The notes: generated from the sequence alone by a model not told the origin. Counted from the first letter of the stretch, positions 1-9,740 are shown. The stretch is DNA of 64,000 bases from Flavobacteriaceae bacterium PS02334 (GCA_029959295.1 JASCOH010000001.1:974210-1038209), one strand, 5' to 3'. Numbers and translations are program-made.

Positions 1-398
1 ATATGAACTTCTTCTGGCGGACGAACTACTTTTGCTGGATTTATTTGGTCAATTACAAACTGAATCGCATCCAATTCTCTTTCACGATCGGGAAGAATAT
101 TCGCTTTCACAAAAATATCATCGATTACAAAACCAATATCTCGCGTAAAAATCTGGTTGTAATTTTCAATCATTTCCGGACGGAAAACCTTCACGTCATA
201 TTTCTGAAAAACGGTATTGAAAGCTTCCATTTCATTGACCATATCTTTTTCAACCGGATAAGTTCCTGCTAAAATATGCTCTAGCGATTTTGGATCATAA
301 GCTTCATCCGCAGTTGGGGTTGGTCCGTTATTTATCGCTGAACCAAGCACAACAGCTCTTAATCTTGAGGTTTCATTTTTTACATTTAACTGCAACAT
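1..398 (-). CDS. Amidinotransferase-family protein (5' part only)
   Basis: The minus-strand frame opens at the ATG at 398 and runs off the left edge, giving about 132 residues. The protein starts MLQLNVKNETSRLRAVVLGS and later has TRDIGFVIDD, the N-terminal pattern of the amidinotransferase / dimethylarginine dimethylaminohydrolase fold, where the RD pair belongs to the guanidino-substrate pocket. The catalytic Cys and His would lie in the missing C-terminal part, so the reaction (amidine transfer, arginine deimination or methylarginine hydrolysis) cannot be told. The start is supported by a perfect TATATTTG box 18 bp upstream. Family call fairly confident, exact enzyme not. Confidence 0.7.
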   Translation of the reverse strand, partial: MLQLNVKNETSRLRAVVLGSAINNGPTPTADEAYDPKSLEHILAGTYPVEKDMVNEMEAFNTVFQKYDVKVFRPEMIENYNQIFTRDIGFVIDDIFVKANILPDRERELDAIQFVIDQINPAKVVRPPEEVH

Positions 399-415
399 AG
401 AATTTTGGCTTTTGG

Positions 416-423
416 CAAATATA
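416..423 (-). promoter_or_regulatory. -7 box (TATATTTG) of the amidinotransferase gene
   Basis: On the minus strand TATATTTG followed by C matches the Bacteroidota consensus TAnnTTTG and lies 18 bp before the ATG at 398. No clear TTG -33 element is visible; TTTC sits at about the right distance. The leader would be only about 10 nt. Confidence 0.5.
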
Positions 424-488
424 GAAAATAGGTAGCTGAAACTTGCTGTATTCCTATATTTTAACCTCGTAAATTACTAATTAGATAA

Positions 489-2042
489 TTATTTTTCTTC
501 GTGGTATTCTTGTTCTGTATTGATTTCCCAGATATTTTCTTTGCTTAAAATATTGTTTTTAATATTTTGAACCGCTTGAATCGCCGTCAGCATTGAATGA
601 TCTTGGTTGTTGTATTTGTGCATTCCGTTTCTTCCAATCAAGAATAAATTCTCAAATTGGCTGGTGTAATCAATGATTTTATCAAATTTTTCATAAGTCC
701 CAAAATAAGCTGGATAGGTTTTTGGCATCTTAATTACCACGCTATCCAAAACATCTTCCCGGTTAATCATGCCGATTTCAATCATTTCTTGAATTGCCAA
801 TTCTTTCATGTCTGCTTCCGATTTATTCCAAAGATCATCGCCTTCATAGCAGAAATATTCTAATCCGACCCATTTTGTATTTGGATCTTTTACCAAAAAC
901 GGACTCCAGTTATTAAAAATCTGCAATCTCCCGACTTTCACGTATGGCTCTTGAATGTAAATCCAGTTGTCGGTAATTTCTTCTTTTTTCATCTTTTTCA
1001 GAAGCAACCCAACTGTTATAAAATCACGATAAATCAAGCCTTCCGCAATTTCACTAACTTCTTTCGAAACTTCACAATTCAAAGACGCAATTAACTCCTT
1101 AACCGGCATTGTAGAAATAAAATAATCGCCCTCAAAAAGAATTTCTTCTTTCGTAATTTGGTTTTCGGCAACGACAGAAAGAATTTTATTCCCTTCCACA
1201 TTGATATTTTTAACTTTCAAATGCTGTGTCAATTCGCCACCTTTCGCCGTAACTTTTTCAGCAACTTCTTCCCACATCTGGCCCGGACCGAATTTTGGAT
1301 ACAAGAAATATTCAATCAGCGAAGTTTCCACATCTTTCTGGCTGATATTCTTATCTGATTTTTTAGAAAATTTTTGGTTTAAAAAGTGCGCAATTGACTT
1401 TCTGATCGATAAGCCTTTGATTCTTTGCGCTCCCCATTCTGAACTGATTTCCGTGCATTTAATTCCCCAGACCTTCTCGGTATAATCTTTAAAAAACGTT
1501 TTGTATAGTTTTTCTCCGAATCTATTTATAAAGAAATCTTCTAAGTTTTTTTCGTTTTTTATAGGAAATGCCACGCTTTTCATATAGCTCATTCCGATTA
1601 AGAAAGTATTGAAAAGCCCTAGTTTCAAAACTGTTTCTGGTGTCAACGAAATCGGATAATCAAAGAATTTTTTCTGATAGTAAATCCTAGATTTTCGACT
1701 TCTCACCAACATCACGCTGTCCGGATTTTTAGCATCCGAAGGAAAATCAATCGTGTTTAATTCTTTAGATTTGTTTTGGTAAGAGATTTTGATGGCTTTT
1801 TCTTCCGAAAGAATCGGCAAGATTTTGCACCACCATTCCATAATAACATCTGATTTCGAGAAAAAACGATGTCCGCCAATATCGATGCGGTTTCCTTTGT
1901 AATTTACTGTTCGAGAAATTCCTCCCCAAAACTCACTTTGCTCTAAAACAACTGGCTGAATATCCGTTTTTTCAATAAATTCATACGCAGCCGTAAGCCC
2001 TGCAGGTCCGCCACCGATAATGATTGCTTTTTTATCTTTCAT
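489..2042 (-). CDS. NAD(P)/FAD-dependent oxidoreductase (protoporphyrinogen-oxidase / UDP-galactopyranose-mutase-like)
   Basis: A 517-residue flavoprotein. The N-terminus [20 protein letters not shown] holds the GxGxxG dinucleotide-binding motif within the first 15 residues. A second cofactor motif, [15 protein letters not shown], lies near the C-terminus and is the layout of HemY/UDP-galactopyranose-mutase-like amine oxidases. Such proteins are common in Bacteroidota polysaccharide loci, but the substrate is unknown here. The frame extends upstream to an ATG at 2090. I chose 2042 because a complete TTG-N20-TAGATTTG promoter occupies 2060-2090, so the longer start would begin in the -33 element and upstream of the mRNA. 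Transcribed alone; the terminator of gltA lies upstream. Confidence 0.8.
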   Translation of the reverse strand: MKDKKAIIIGGGPAGLTAAYEFIEKTDIQPVVLEQSEFWGGISRTVNYKGNRIDIGGHRFFSKSDVIMEWWCKILPILSEEKAIKISYQNKSKELNTIDFPSDAKNPDSVMLVRSRKSRIYYQKKFFDYPISLTPETVLKLGLFNTFLIGMSYMKSVAFPIKNEKNLEDFFINRFGEKLYKTFFKDYTEKVWGIKCTEISSEWGAQRIKGLSIRKSIAHFLNQKFSKKSDKNISQKDVETSLIEYFLYPKFGPGQMWEEVAEKVTAKGGELTQHLKVKNINVEGNKILSVVAENQITKEEILFEGDYFISTMPVKELIASLNCEVSKEVSEIAEGLIYRDFITVGLLLKKMKKEEITDNWIYIQEPYVKVGRLQIFNNWSPFLVKDPNTKWVGLEYFCYEGDDLWNKSEADMKELAIQEMIEIGMINREDVLDSVVIKMPKTYPAYFGTYEKFDKIIDYTSQFENLFLIGRNGMHKYNNQDHSMLTAIQAVQNIKNNILSKENIWEINTEQEYHEEK

Positions 2043-2059
2043 ATAAATGCTATGGTTGA

Positions 2060-2090
2060 CAAATCTACATTTCCTAAACTTAGTTTCCAA
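2060..2090 (-). promoter_or_regulatory. Promoter of the FAD oxidoreductase gene
   Basis: On the minus strand TTG (2090-2088), a 20-bp spacer and TAGATTTG (2067-2060) form a full Bacteroidota-type promoter. Transcription should begin near 2053, about 10 nt before the ATG at 2042. This decides the start codon of the gene. Confidence 0.7.
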
Positions 2091-2175
2091 TAATTTAGAG
2101 AAATTTGTTTGGAGAAAAATGGTTAAAATGAAGAGAAAAAGTATTTTTCAGAATTCATTGTATTAAGTTTTGATC

Positions 2176-2209
2176 AAAAAAAAAGCCTCACATAAAGTGA
2201 AGCTTTTTT
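2176..2209 (-). terminator. Terminator of gltA
   Basis: A hairpin (AAGC/GCTT, a C-A mismatch, then TCAC/GTGA around an ATAAA loop) is followed on the minus strand by a run of nine T. It lies 18 bp beyond the gltA stop codon. Confidence 0.75.
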
Positions 2210-2226
2210 AATTATTCAAAAAAGAA

Positions 2227-3510
2227 TTATCTTTTCTCAAAAGGAACAAAATCTCTCAACGGAGCTCCCATATAAATCTGTCTTGGGCGACCAATTGGTT
2301 CTTTGTTCACACGCATTTCTTTCCATTGTGCAATCCATCCTGGAAGACGGCCGATTGCAAAAAGAACCGTAAACATGTCTGTCGGGATTCCTAAAGCACG
2401 GTAGATAATTCCTGAATAGAAATCTACGTTTGGATATAATTTTTTAGAAACGAAATAGTCATCAACCAAAGCTGATTCTTCTAATTTTTTAGCAATATTC
2501 AAGATTGGATCATCAACTCCTAAAGTTGACAAAACCTCATCAGCTGCTTTTTTGATAATTTTTGCTCTCGGGTCAAAGTTTTTGTAAACTCTGTGGCCAA
2601 AGCCCATCAAACGGAAAGGATCATTTTTATCTTTTGCTTTTGCCAAATATTTGTCAGCATCACCGCCATTTTTTTGGATTTCTTCAAGCATTTCTAAAAC
2701 AGCCTGGTTTGCACCACCGTGAAGTGGTCCCCAAAGCGCAGAAACTCCAGCAGAAATTGAAGCAAATAATCCAGCGTGAGAAGAACCAACCATTCTTACT
2801 GTTGAAGTCGAACAGTTTTGCTCGTGATCAGCGTGAAGAATGAACAATTTATCCAAAGCTGCAACAATTGTTGGGTTTGCAGCATAAGGTCCGGTTGGAA
2901 GAGAGAACATCAATTGCATGAAGTTTTCTACATAACCTTTTGTATTGTCATAATAGTTCAATGGGTAGCCCATGCTTTTTCTATAGGTCCAAGTTGCAAT
3001 AACCAGGAATTTACCCATAGTTTTGCAAACTGCCTCATACATTTCTTTTTCATTTTCAACGTTAACTGATTTTGGGTTAAAAGCAGTCAAAGCACTTGTC
3101 AAGCAAGACAAAACACCCATTGGATGTGCATTTTTTGGAAAACCGTCGATGATATTTTTCATCTCTTCGTTTACCAAAGTATATTTTCTGATATCAGTTT
3201 CAAACTGCTCCAATTGTTTTGCAGTTGGAAGCTCTCCGAAAATCAAAAGGTAAGAAACTTCTAAAAAGTTAGCTTTTTCAGCTAAATCTTCGATTGAATA
3301 ACCTCTGTAACGCAAAATTCCTTCTTCTCCGTCAAGGAAAGTAATTTCACTTTTACATGATCCTGAATTTTTATAACCTGGATCCATAGTTATTGCGCCA
3401 GTAGCGCCACGTAGTTTATCGATATCGATAGCAACTTCATTTTCTGTTCCAACGATTAGTGGAAATTCGTGTCTGTTACCATCAATTTCTAATATTGCTG
3501 TTTTTGACAT
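2227..3510 (-). CDS. gltA: Citrate synthase
   Basis: Condenses acetyl-CoA and oxaloacetate to citrate, the entry step of the TCA cycle, in the cytoplasm. The 427-residue length is that of the hexameric type II enzymes. Visible motifs are LHADHEQNCSTSTVR, GPLHGGANQ with the active-site His, GFGHRVYKNFDPRA with the second His and substrate Arg, and DVDFYSG with the catalytic Asp. The N-terminal beta-rich extension typical of type II (FPLIVGTENEVAIDIDKLR) is present. Monocistronic: it has its own terminator downstream and a promoter at 3625-3652, giving a leader of about 108 nt. High confidence. Confidence 0.97.
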   Translation of the reverse strand: MSKTAILEIDGNRHEFPLIVGTENEVAIDIDKLRGATGAITMDPGYKNSGSCKSEITFLDGEEGILRYRGYSIEDLAEKANFLEVSYLLIFGELPTAKQLEQFETDIRKYTLVNEEMKNIIDGFPKNAHPMGVLSCLTSALTAFNPKSVNVENEKEMYEAVCKTMGKFLVIATWTYRKSMGYPLNYYDNTKGYVENFMQLMFSLPTGPYAANPTIVAALDKLFILHADHEQNCSTSTVRMVGSSHAGLFASISAGVSALWGPLHGGANQAVLEMLEEIQKNGGDADKYLAKAKDKNDPFRLMGFGHRVYKNFDPRAKIIKKAADEVLSTLGVDDPILNIAKKLEESALVDDYFVSKKLYPNVDFYSGIIYRALGIPTDMFTVLFAIGRLPGWIAQWKEMRVNKEPIGRPRQIYMGAPLRDFVPFEKR

Positions 3511-3624
3511 AATATTATTGGGAATTTTTTAAAATTGAGTAAATATAATTTAACAAAAATAGGAAATTCAGGAGTAACTAAAAAGTAATACGGTAACGAT
3601 TTCGTTAATATTTCTTTAAATTTT

Positions 3625-3652
3625 GCAAAGTTAGTATACATTAATATAACAA
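3625..3652 (-). promoter_or_regulatory. Promoter of gltA, fused to the upstream terminator
   Basis: On the minus strand TAACTTTG followed by C (3632/3633-3625) is a perfect -7 box. A TTG at 3652-3650 sits 16 bp upstream, slightly short of the usual spacing. The TTG is formed by the last T of the terminator T-run of the preceding gene (3651-3686), so termination and initiation signals overlap. Confidence 0.6.
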
Positions 3653-3686
3653 AAAGCCCGCAGAATAAATCTGCAGGCCTTTTTAC
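3651..3686 (-). terminator. Terminator of the T9SS protein gene
   Basis: A hairpin with GCAGA/TCTGC, a C-A mismatch and GCC/GGC arms around an ATAAA loop is followed on the minus strand by five T. It lies 17 bp beyond the stop codon of the gene at 3703-6777. Confidence 0.75.
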
Positions 3687-3702
3687 TTAACTACCAACTT
3701 AA

Positions 3703-6700
3703 TTATTTTTTGATTAACTTCTCAACCTTATAACCCTTATCTGTTTTAATTTTCAAGTAATAAATTCCTGTTGAATATTTTGATAAATCAATGATTGTAG
3801 AATTTTCATTAACCAAGCCTCTCATCAAAATCCTTCCTTGAACATCATAAAATTCTATCGAATTAATAATACCTGATGCTTTGATATTGACGTTTTCACT
3901 CGCCGGATTCGGATACATTTTTACTGAATTATCTAAGTTGTGCTCGCCTACACTTAAAGTTTGAAAAACCGTATTTGCATTATTTGTATTAATTGGCGTA
4001 TTATAGTCAAAGAAAATAGACACTTTTTTAGACACTTCGTCGCCTGTTGTCAGGCTTGCTTTTGATTTTAATTTCAAGAGTACATTTCCGTGGCCTCCAG
4101 AATCAAGATTTACGCTTTTAAAGATAAATTCAGCGATATTTCCTTTCACTCTTGCGTCTACAGGATGTGAAGTTCCCAAAACTTGCAACGATGAAATATC
4201 ATATTTTGTAGTATCGATAATATCTTTTACTACAATATTCTCAGCCTGGTAATTCCCCGTATTTTCAAAACGAATCATATAATGAAGGTATTTTCCAATT
4301 TCCGATGGCGGAACAATATCTCCTTGAAGACACTGAATATCATTTGGATCAAAAGAACCAACGACTGTTTGATTAAATATAAATTCATTATCAGACCAAT
4401 TTTCATCGGTTGTCACATCTACAAAAACCCTGAATGTTAAGATATCGTCAATGTTTACCGCAGGCGTTTCTGTTGGAGAATTTACGTTAAAAACTACGTC
4501 AATAAAGCCGTTTTCAAAAGGTTTTATATTAGGAATTGTCCAATTTATTCGGCCAGGTCCGGTTGACGCGCCACTTGGCACAGCTGATGTCGAAATCAGG
4601 TCTAAAAGATCTGAATTGTACCAAAAATTCACATGTCCTTGAACCGTCTGGTTTCCTTTATTTTTGTAAACTATTCTGTAAACAGCATCAAAACCTGGTC
4701 TTGCGGGAACAACTGGCGCAATTACTATTTCTAAATCACGACGAATTCCGTTGGTAGAAATACAGAAATTATTAGTCGAAACTGAATTATTCACCAATGG
4801 AAAATTAACTACTGCATTTGCTGGATTTATATTAAAGAACGTTGGATTTTCAATTTCTGGCGTAACTGTATAATTTCCTGATTGCGTGTAAAAAGTATAA
4901 TCTGCTTGTTGATTGGTAAAAACTGATCCGGTAGTAGTACCGTCATTGATTTTCATTTTCACAAAAGGCCTTGGAGAATCAAGCGCATCACAACCGTTAT
5001 TAGTCAAATCGAAGGTTGCTTTTCCTGTAATCGTATTAAAATTTCCTCCTGGAACAAAAGTACAATAAGTAGAAAGTTGCAAATTTGGATAGCCCCACAA
5101 AGTCCAGCTCGTGTTTTCGCCCTCATCAACACAAATGTAGCGCAATGAAGGACAACCCAAAAACATGGAACAAGCATAGTCAAATCCTTCTGCCAAAAGA
5201 ACACCGCATGCATCTGCCTGTCCATTTTTTAAATTAATATACTCTAAATAAGGATTATTAGAAAAATCAAATTGCCCACCACGAATATGGCTCACATCGA
5301 CCTTTGTGATATTATTATTACTGCAAGAAAGCCCAGAAATATTTGTGAAAGCTTCTAATCCAGTTAAGTCTGAAATATCTGAACTAGAAACACCCAAGCT
5401 TCCAGTAACAGCTGTAGCTTCTGTAAATTGTATTTTTCCATCGCTATTCGTGTCATACCCATGAGCAATCAATTTTGCCTTAAAATTAGCATCCGGAATA
5501 TAAACCACTTCTGAATCCTCTTCTATTACTCGCAATTGATAGCTTGAAATTGTAGGTTCACAGCCTACAACTCCGTCAGTCACATTTGTTGCACTGATGT
5601 AGATTGTTTGCGGGTTAAAAATATTTGTATAATCTGTCAAGTCATAATTGTCGTTCATCGCGTTTGTTTGCGCAATTGCATCCGCTTGCGTCAAGAAAAA
5701 CTTTACATTCAGCGCATGTGCTCCAACAACACCTCCATCTTCAACTACAACTTGCTCGTTATTTACCGTATGAAAATGATTCATGATATTAAAAGAAGTG
5801 ATTCCTGTAAAAGGTCTTTGAGACAGAACATAATTTTGCAACGGACGAATGGTAGGCTTGATTTTTACGCTCATCAAAAAAGTCGCCGTACTAAATTCAA
5901 GAGTTGGGATTTTTGTTACACGAACAAAAAGGTAATCTAAAAATGGCGTATCAAGAGTATAGTTCATGTTTGTCAAAGCGCCTGTTCCTGCGATTGCATC
6001 GGCTTCTGTATTGAAAAAACTTACGGAATATTCAGTCGGATTTAATCCTCCAAAAATTTGAGGAAGTGAATTTTGCAGGTCATAAGTAATAATTCCGTCT
6101 GTATCATTGTCACACAAGTAAGCAGTAATGATTGGAGGCACTGGCAATGATCCGTTTGTCACATTTAAATTAAAACTTTTAGTCGCATTTCTGCATCCGT
6201 TAGCATTAAGAGCGCTCACCCAAATTTTTTCTGTTTGCGCCAATGATTCCATCACATAAGCATTTGAAGATAAAATTGCATTTTCGCCTGTCGCCGCATC
6301 AGCCTGATTTTTATGGTAAGTGACTGTTAGCCCTGAATCACCATTAGTAATTAAGGCATTATTTTGGGTCAAGTCAAAAACATTTGCTGGTCTTGACAAA
6401 AACAAGTCACTTGGATTTCCGACAACTGACGGATAATTTGTAATCAAATCAAAATAATAATAACTATAAAACTGCGTAGCACTGTGCCTAACTCTAATAT
6501 AAACTCTTTCAGGATTTGATGTCGCCTGATAATTTGGAACAGACACATTAAAAATTGGATTGCTGTTATTTTGTGCATCTTCCAGAGAATGATGAAAAGA
6601 ACGTATTTGCAGTCTAGTATCAATCGCAATAAGATCCACATATTTCATATTCAAGTTGAAAGCCCCCAGTTCTGGCGAATTTCTGCAAGCCGAAAGCGGA

Positions 6701-6777
6701 GGCAACTCTTGCTGCGCAGAAACGGTTTGCAGGGAAAAACCATACACAGCCAAAATTAATAGTAGTAATTTTTTCAT
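3703..6777 (-). CDS. Large T9SS-secreted surface protein with DUF7619-like and C-terminal sorting domains
   Basis: A 1024-residue protein with a Sec signal peptide (MKKLLLLILAVYGFSLQTVSA). The N-terminal 430 residues are repeated beta-sandwich-like segments with many Asn/Thr. Around residues 440-455 DTNSDGKIQFTEA resembles an EF-hand or dockerin calcium loop, followed by short leucine-rich-like steps (SGLSCSNNNITKVDVS). Residues about 807-940, from GSFDPNDIQCLQGDIVPP on, match the module called DUF7619 in flavobacterial surface proteins. The last 75 residues, with MYPNPASENVNIKASG and ending VEKLIKK, are a type A T9SS sorting signal. It is therefore exported by Sec and the type IX machinery and attached at the surface or released. 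The ligand is unknown. Monocistronic with its own terminator. Confidence 0.85.
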   Translation of the reverse strand: MKKLLLLILAVYGFSLQTVSAQQELPPLSACRNSPELGAFNLNMKYVDLIAIDTRLQIRSFHHSLEDAQNNSNPIFNVSVPNYQATSNPERVYIRVRHSATQFYSYYYFDLITNYPSVVGNPSDLFLSRPANVFDLTQNNALITNGDSGLTVTYHKNQADAATGENAILSSNAYVMESLAQTEKIWVSALNANGCRNATKSFNLNVTNGSLPVPPIITAYLCDNDTDGIITYDLQNSLPQIFGGLNPTEYSVSFFNTEADAIAGTGALTNMNYTLDTPFLDYLFVRVTKIPTLEFSTATFLMSVKIKPTIRPLQNYVLSQRPFTGITSFNIMNHFHTVNNEQVVVEDGGVVGAHALNVKFFLTQADAIAQTNAMNDNYDLTDYTNIFNPQTIYISATNVTDGVVGCEPTISSYQLRVIEEDSEVVYIPDANFKAKLIAHGYDTNSDGKIQFTEATAVTGSLGVSSSDISDLTGLEAFTNISGLSCSNNNITKVDVSHIRGGQFDFSNNPYLEYINLKNGQADACGVLLAEGFDYACSMFLGCPSLRYICVDEGENTSWTLWGYPNLQLSTYCTFVPGGNFNTITGKATFDLTNNGCDALDSPRPFVKMKINDGTTTGSVFTNQQADYTFYTQSGNYTVTPEIENPTFFNINPANAVVNFPLVNNSVSTNNFCISTNGIRRDLEIVIAPVVPARPGFDAVYRIVYKNKGNQTVQGHVNFWYNSDLLDLISTSAVPSGASTGPGRINWTIPNIKPFENGFIDVVFNVNSPTETPAVNIDDILTFRVFVDVTTDENWSDNEFIFNQTVVGSFDPNDIQCLQGDIVPPSEIGKYLHYMIRFENTGNYQAENIVVKDIIDTTKYDISSLQVLGTSHPVDARVKGNIAEFIFKSVNLDSGGHGNVLLKLKSKASLTTGDEVSKKVSIFFDYNTPINTNNANTVFQTLSVGEHNLDNSVKMYPNPASENVNIKASGIINSIEFYDVQGRILMRGLVNENSTIIDLSKYSTGIYYLKIKTDKGYKVEKLIKK

Positions 6778-6876
6778 AATATTTAAGTTTGTCGTATTTA
6801 TTTTTTGTAAAAGTATACTGCAAAAAACAATAAATTTTCAGCCATTGAGTATTCGATTACTTTGAATTAGAATTCG

Positions 6877-7638
6877 CTAAATCGTCTTCAAAAGTTCCTG
6901 CAATCTGTCTTTTTTTCGCTGTGAAATCGGCAAATTGCTGTTGTCAGCCATGATTACATAACCGCCGTCTTTTTTGATATACGATTTCAGATAAGAAAGA
7001 TTGATCAAATGCGACTGGTGGATTCTTTCAAATCCATGTTCGGTCAGCAGTTCTTCATATTCCTTCAAAGTCTTAGAAATCAAAATCGGCTTATTGTTCT
7101 TGATATAAAACTTCGTATAATTGTCCTCGCTTTCACATCTAATAATATCGCTGATCTCAAAAAGGTGAATTCCATCGGAAGTGGACAGCGCAATTCGCTT
7201 GAAATTATCTACTTTCTTTCGGATATTTTCCAAAAGCAAATCAATGTGGGCATAACTATCGTTTTTCTCCAAAACACCTTTTATCTTGGCGATTACTTTT
7301 TCCAATTCTTCTGGATCGACTGGTTTCAGCAGAAAATCCAATGCGCTGAATCGAAAAGCTTTGATGGCATATTGCTCGTGAGCGGTAATAAAAACAATAT
7401 GCGAAGAAGATTTTCCTTGGTTTTTCGCCACTTGTTCTAAAATATCAAAACCCGTTCCGTCTGTCAATTGAATGTCTAGAAAAACAACTTCTGGCTTTAA
7501 ATTTTGTATGGCTTCCACGCCTGTTTCTACAGAATCTGCCTCTCCCAAAATTTTAATTTCTGGCGCATATCTTGCCAGAAGGCTTTTCATTCCGTTTCTC
7601 AAATTGGCGTCGTCGTCAATTAGTAATGCTGTAATCAT
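6877..7638 (-). CDS. LytTR-family response regulator
   Basis: A 253-residue two-component regulator. The receiver domain (1-120) has the acidic cluster DDD at 8-10, phospho-acceptor Asp55 in VVFLDIQ, a Thr85 switch residue (ITA) and Lys105 in FLLKPVD. A linker leads to a LytTR DNA-binding domain (about 150-250) with IIRCESEDNYTKFYI, IHQSHLINLSYLKSY and the final RRK-like basic end. LytTR proteins bind pairs of direct repeats in promoters. The gene follows its histidine kinase (7712-9688) on the same strand after 73 bp that contain a long inverted repeat. Targets are not visible here. Confidence 0.93.
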   Translation of the reverse strand: MITALLIDDDANLRNGMKSLLARYAPEIKILGEADSVETGVEAIQNLKPEVVFLDIQLTDGTGFDILEQVAKNQGKSSSHIVFITAHEQYAIKAFRFSALDFLLKPVDPEELEKVIAKIKGVLEKNDSYAHIDLLLENIRKKVDNFKRIALSTSDGIHLFEISDIIRCESEDNYTKFYIKNNKPILISKTLKEYEELLTEHGFERIHQSHLINLSYLKSYIKKDGGYVIMADNSNLPISQRKKDRLQELLKTI

Positions 7639-7660
7639 ATTTTTCTTTTATTTTAGTCTT

Positions 7661-7713
7661 AAAGTTGAAAGTCTTAAAGCCGAAAGTGTAATGGCTTTAA
7701 GGCTTGCAACTTT
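7661..7713. repeat. Long imperfect inverted repeat between kinase and regulator genes
   Basis: CTTAAAGCC (7673-7681) and GGCTTTAAG (7693-7701) form a perfect 9-bp stem with an 11-nt loop. AAAGTTG (7661-7667) and CAACTTT (7707-7713) extend it across a 5-nt internal loop. The outer arm reaches the stop codon of the kinase gene. In the mRNA this is a stable hairpin in the kinase-regulator gap. No T-run follows it on either strand, so a simple terminator is unlikely. Confidence 0.75.
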
Positions 7714-9688
7714 ACAACTTTGGACTGTTATATTGCACCGGCAGATTCAAAGTCACTTTTGTTCCGATAGCTTTTCCGCTTTCGTCGGTAATTTCTTTGA
7801 TATCGACTTGCGAGGTTTTGTTGGTCACGGTTTCCATCATTTCCAATCGCTTTTTGGTAATATCCAAAGCCATTGATTTATGAATAGAAACCGACTGTTC
7901 TTTTAATTCTTTTGATTTGTCAAAACCGATCCCGTTGTCGGTAATCGTGCAGATCAGGCTTTGACCTTTTATGGCAAAATCAATAGCAATATGTCCCAAT
8001 TCTTTCTTCGGAATCAAGCCGTGAATGATGGCATTTTCCACGAATGGCTGTAACAAAAGCGGTGGCAAAGCCATATCATCTTCTATTTCTGGACTTTTTG
8101 TAATCGAAAAATTAAAGACTTGGTTGAAGCGCAATTGTTCCAACTCTAAATAATTCTGCAAGCTCTCGATTTCCTTGTCAATCGGAATCAGCGATTCTTT
8201 AGAATATTCTAAAGTAAGGCGCATCAGTTTTGAGAATTTCGAAAGATATTTTATCGCAGAATCGGTTCCATTTTGAACTATAAAACTAGAAATCGAACCA
8301 AGACAGTTAAATACAAAATGCGGATTCATCTGCAAATGCAATGCTTTTTGTTCATATTCTGCCAATTCTTTTTGAAGCGTCAATGATTTTTTCAATTGCT
8401 TTCTATTGTAAACCAAAAAGCCAATTCCGAATAATAATAGAATAAATAAGGCACTGAAAATCGTAATCAAAGTCGTGCGTTTTGCCTTTTCAGAAAACAG
8501 CAATTCCTTCTTTTCATGTGCTTCTTTTTGCAGGGCTTCCCTTTTTTCAAAATCAAAATTCATCTCTGCCTGAACGCTTTGGCGAATGTTTTCATGATTC
8601 GTCAAGCTGTCTTTTGCAGTGCTGAAAAGCTGGTAATGTTTTAAAGCTTCTGCGGGATTGTTCAGTTTTTGGTAGATTTCACTCAGCATTTTTTCGCACG
8701 CCATCATCTGTTCCAAAACCTGCAATTCTTTGGCCAAGCTTAAAGATTTATTGGTATTCAAAAGCGCTTCGTGATAGTTTCCTTTGGAAAAATAGAAATT
8801 CCCCAAATTAAAATAAGTATCTGAAATTCCGAATTTATCTTCGATGGAAGCAAATTCTAAAATCGCTTTTTTCCAACTTTCTAAAGCTTGGGGAGATTTC
8901 CCTGTTTCTTTATAATAAGTCCCTAAATTATTATAAAGCTCCCCCAAACCGCGAGCGTCAGGCTTCTTCTCAAAAACGGCTTTAGCTTTAGAATAATATT
9001 CAAATGCTTTGGGGAAATTTTTCTGCTTCAAGTAAATATTCCCAATATTCGTCGTCATGATTCCCAGCGCGTTATCCCCTATTTTTTCTTGGATTTTCTG
9101 CGCTTTTAGGAAATATTCCAGCGCTTTGAATTCTTCATTTTGCGATTTATAAACGACACCAATATTATTGTAGATTCGCGCCACCTTGGTTTCATCTTTA
9201 ATTTCTTCGTAGATTTTTACAGCTTTCAGATAATATTGGAGTGCCTTTGAATAATTGCTTTGCTCTGAAAACACAATCCCGATGCTTCCGTAAGATCGCG
9301 CCAAGCCATTTTTAACAGCATCTTCTTTTTTAGAATCTGAATTTATTTCAGACTCAAAAACGTGCTGTGCATTCGAAAAATTCTCTAGCGCTGCAGGATA
9401 ATTTCCGAGGATGATATTTGCATTTCCTAAATTTAAGCAAGCGTTTCCTTCTTCAACTTTGTGCTTGATTTTTTTAGACAATTCCAAAGCTTTTTTAGCA
9501 TAATCCTGCATCTTCTTTGGATCGCCAGACATATATTCAGTGGCAATTGCATTCAGCAAAACCGTTTTATCGATATCATTTTTAGATTTCTGGAGTATAT
9601 CCACAAGGCTGTCCGCCGTTTTATTCTGTGACAAAACCGGAAGCGACACCAGAAGAAAGAGAAACAGCACTCGTAATTTTTCTTTCAT
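7712..9688 (-). CDS. TPR-containing sensor histidine kinase of the LytS/YehU (His_kinase) type
   Basis: A 658-residue membrane kinase that should phosphorylate the LytTR regulator encoded next. A Sec signal peptide (MKEKLRVLFLFLLVSLPVLS) is followed by at least six TPR units (about 30-380) with repeats such as ALQYYLKAVKIYEEI and ALEYFLKAQKIQEKIG, placing the sensor in the periplasm. One membrane helix lies near 396-420. A coiled coil then leads to the His_kinase box LHLQMNPHFVFNCLGSI (His near 454) and an HATPase_c domain with NAIIHGLI and DNGIGF. The stimulus is unknown. The start fits a TACTTTTG promoter box 53 bp upstream. Confidence 0.92.
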   Translation of the reverse strand: MKEKLRVLFLFLLVSLPVLSQNKTADSLVDILQKSKNDIDKTVLLNAIATEYMSGDPKKMQDYAKKALELSKKIKHKVEEGNACLNLGNANIILGNYPAALENFSNAQHVFESEINSDSKKEDAVKNGLARSYGSIGIVFSEQSNYSKALQYYLKAVKIYEEIKDETKVARIYNNIGVVYKSQNEEFKALEYFLKAQKIQEKIGDNALGIMTTNIGNIYLKQKNFPKAFEYYSKAKAVFEKKPDARGLGELYNNLGTYYKETGKSPQALESWKKAILEFASIEDKFGISDTYFNLGNFYFSKGNYHEALLNTNKSLSLAKELQVLEQMMACEKMLSEIYQKLNNPAEALKHYQLFSTAKDSLTNHENIRQSVQAEMNFDFEKREALQKEAHEKKELLFSEKAKRTTLITIFSALFILLLFGIGFLVYNRKQLKKSLTLQKELAEYEQKALHLQMNPHFVFNCLGSISSFIVQNGTDSAIKYLSKFSKLMRLTLEYSKESLIPIDKEIESLQNYLELEQLRFNQVFNFSITKSPEIEDDMALPPLLLQPFVENAIIHGLIPKKELGHIAIDFAIKGQSLICTITDNGIGFDKSKELKEQSVSIHKSMALDITKKRLEMMETVTNKTSQVDIKEITDESGKAIGTKVTLNLPVQYNSPKL

Positions 9689-9740
9689 AAGAAACTAATT
9701 ATTCGTTGAAAAGCAGGTGCTTTCAATACATTGATCCAAG

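Noticed and set aside
2043-2090. Upstream start of the FAD oxidoreductase
   Set aside because: The extension lies on a complete promoter and its residues do not fit the flavoprotein N-terminus.
7009-7440. Plus-strand frame of 143 codons opposite the response regulator
   Set aside because: It is antisense to a well-supported LytTR regulator and has no promoter or recognisable domain.
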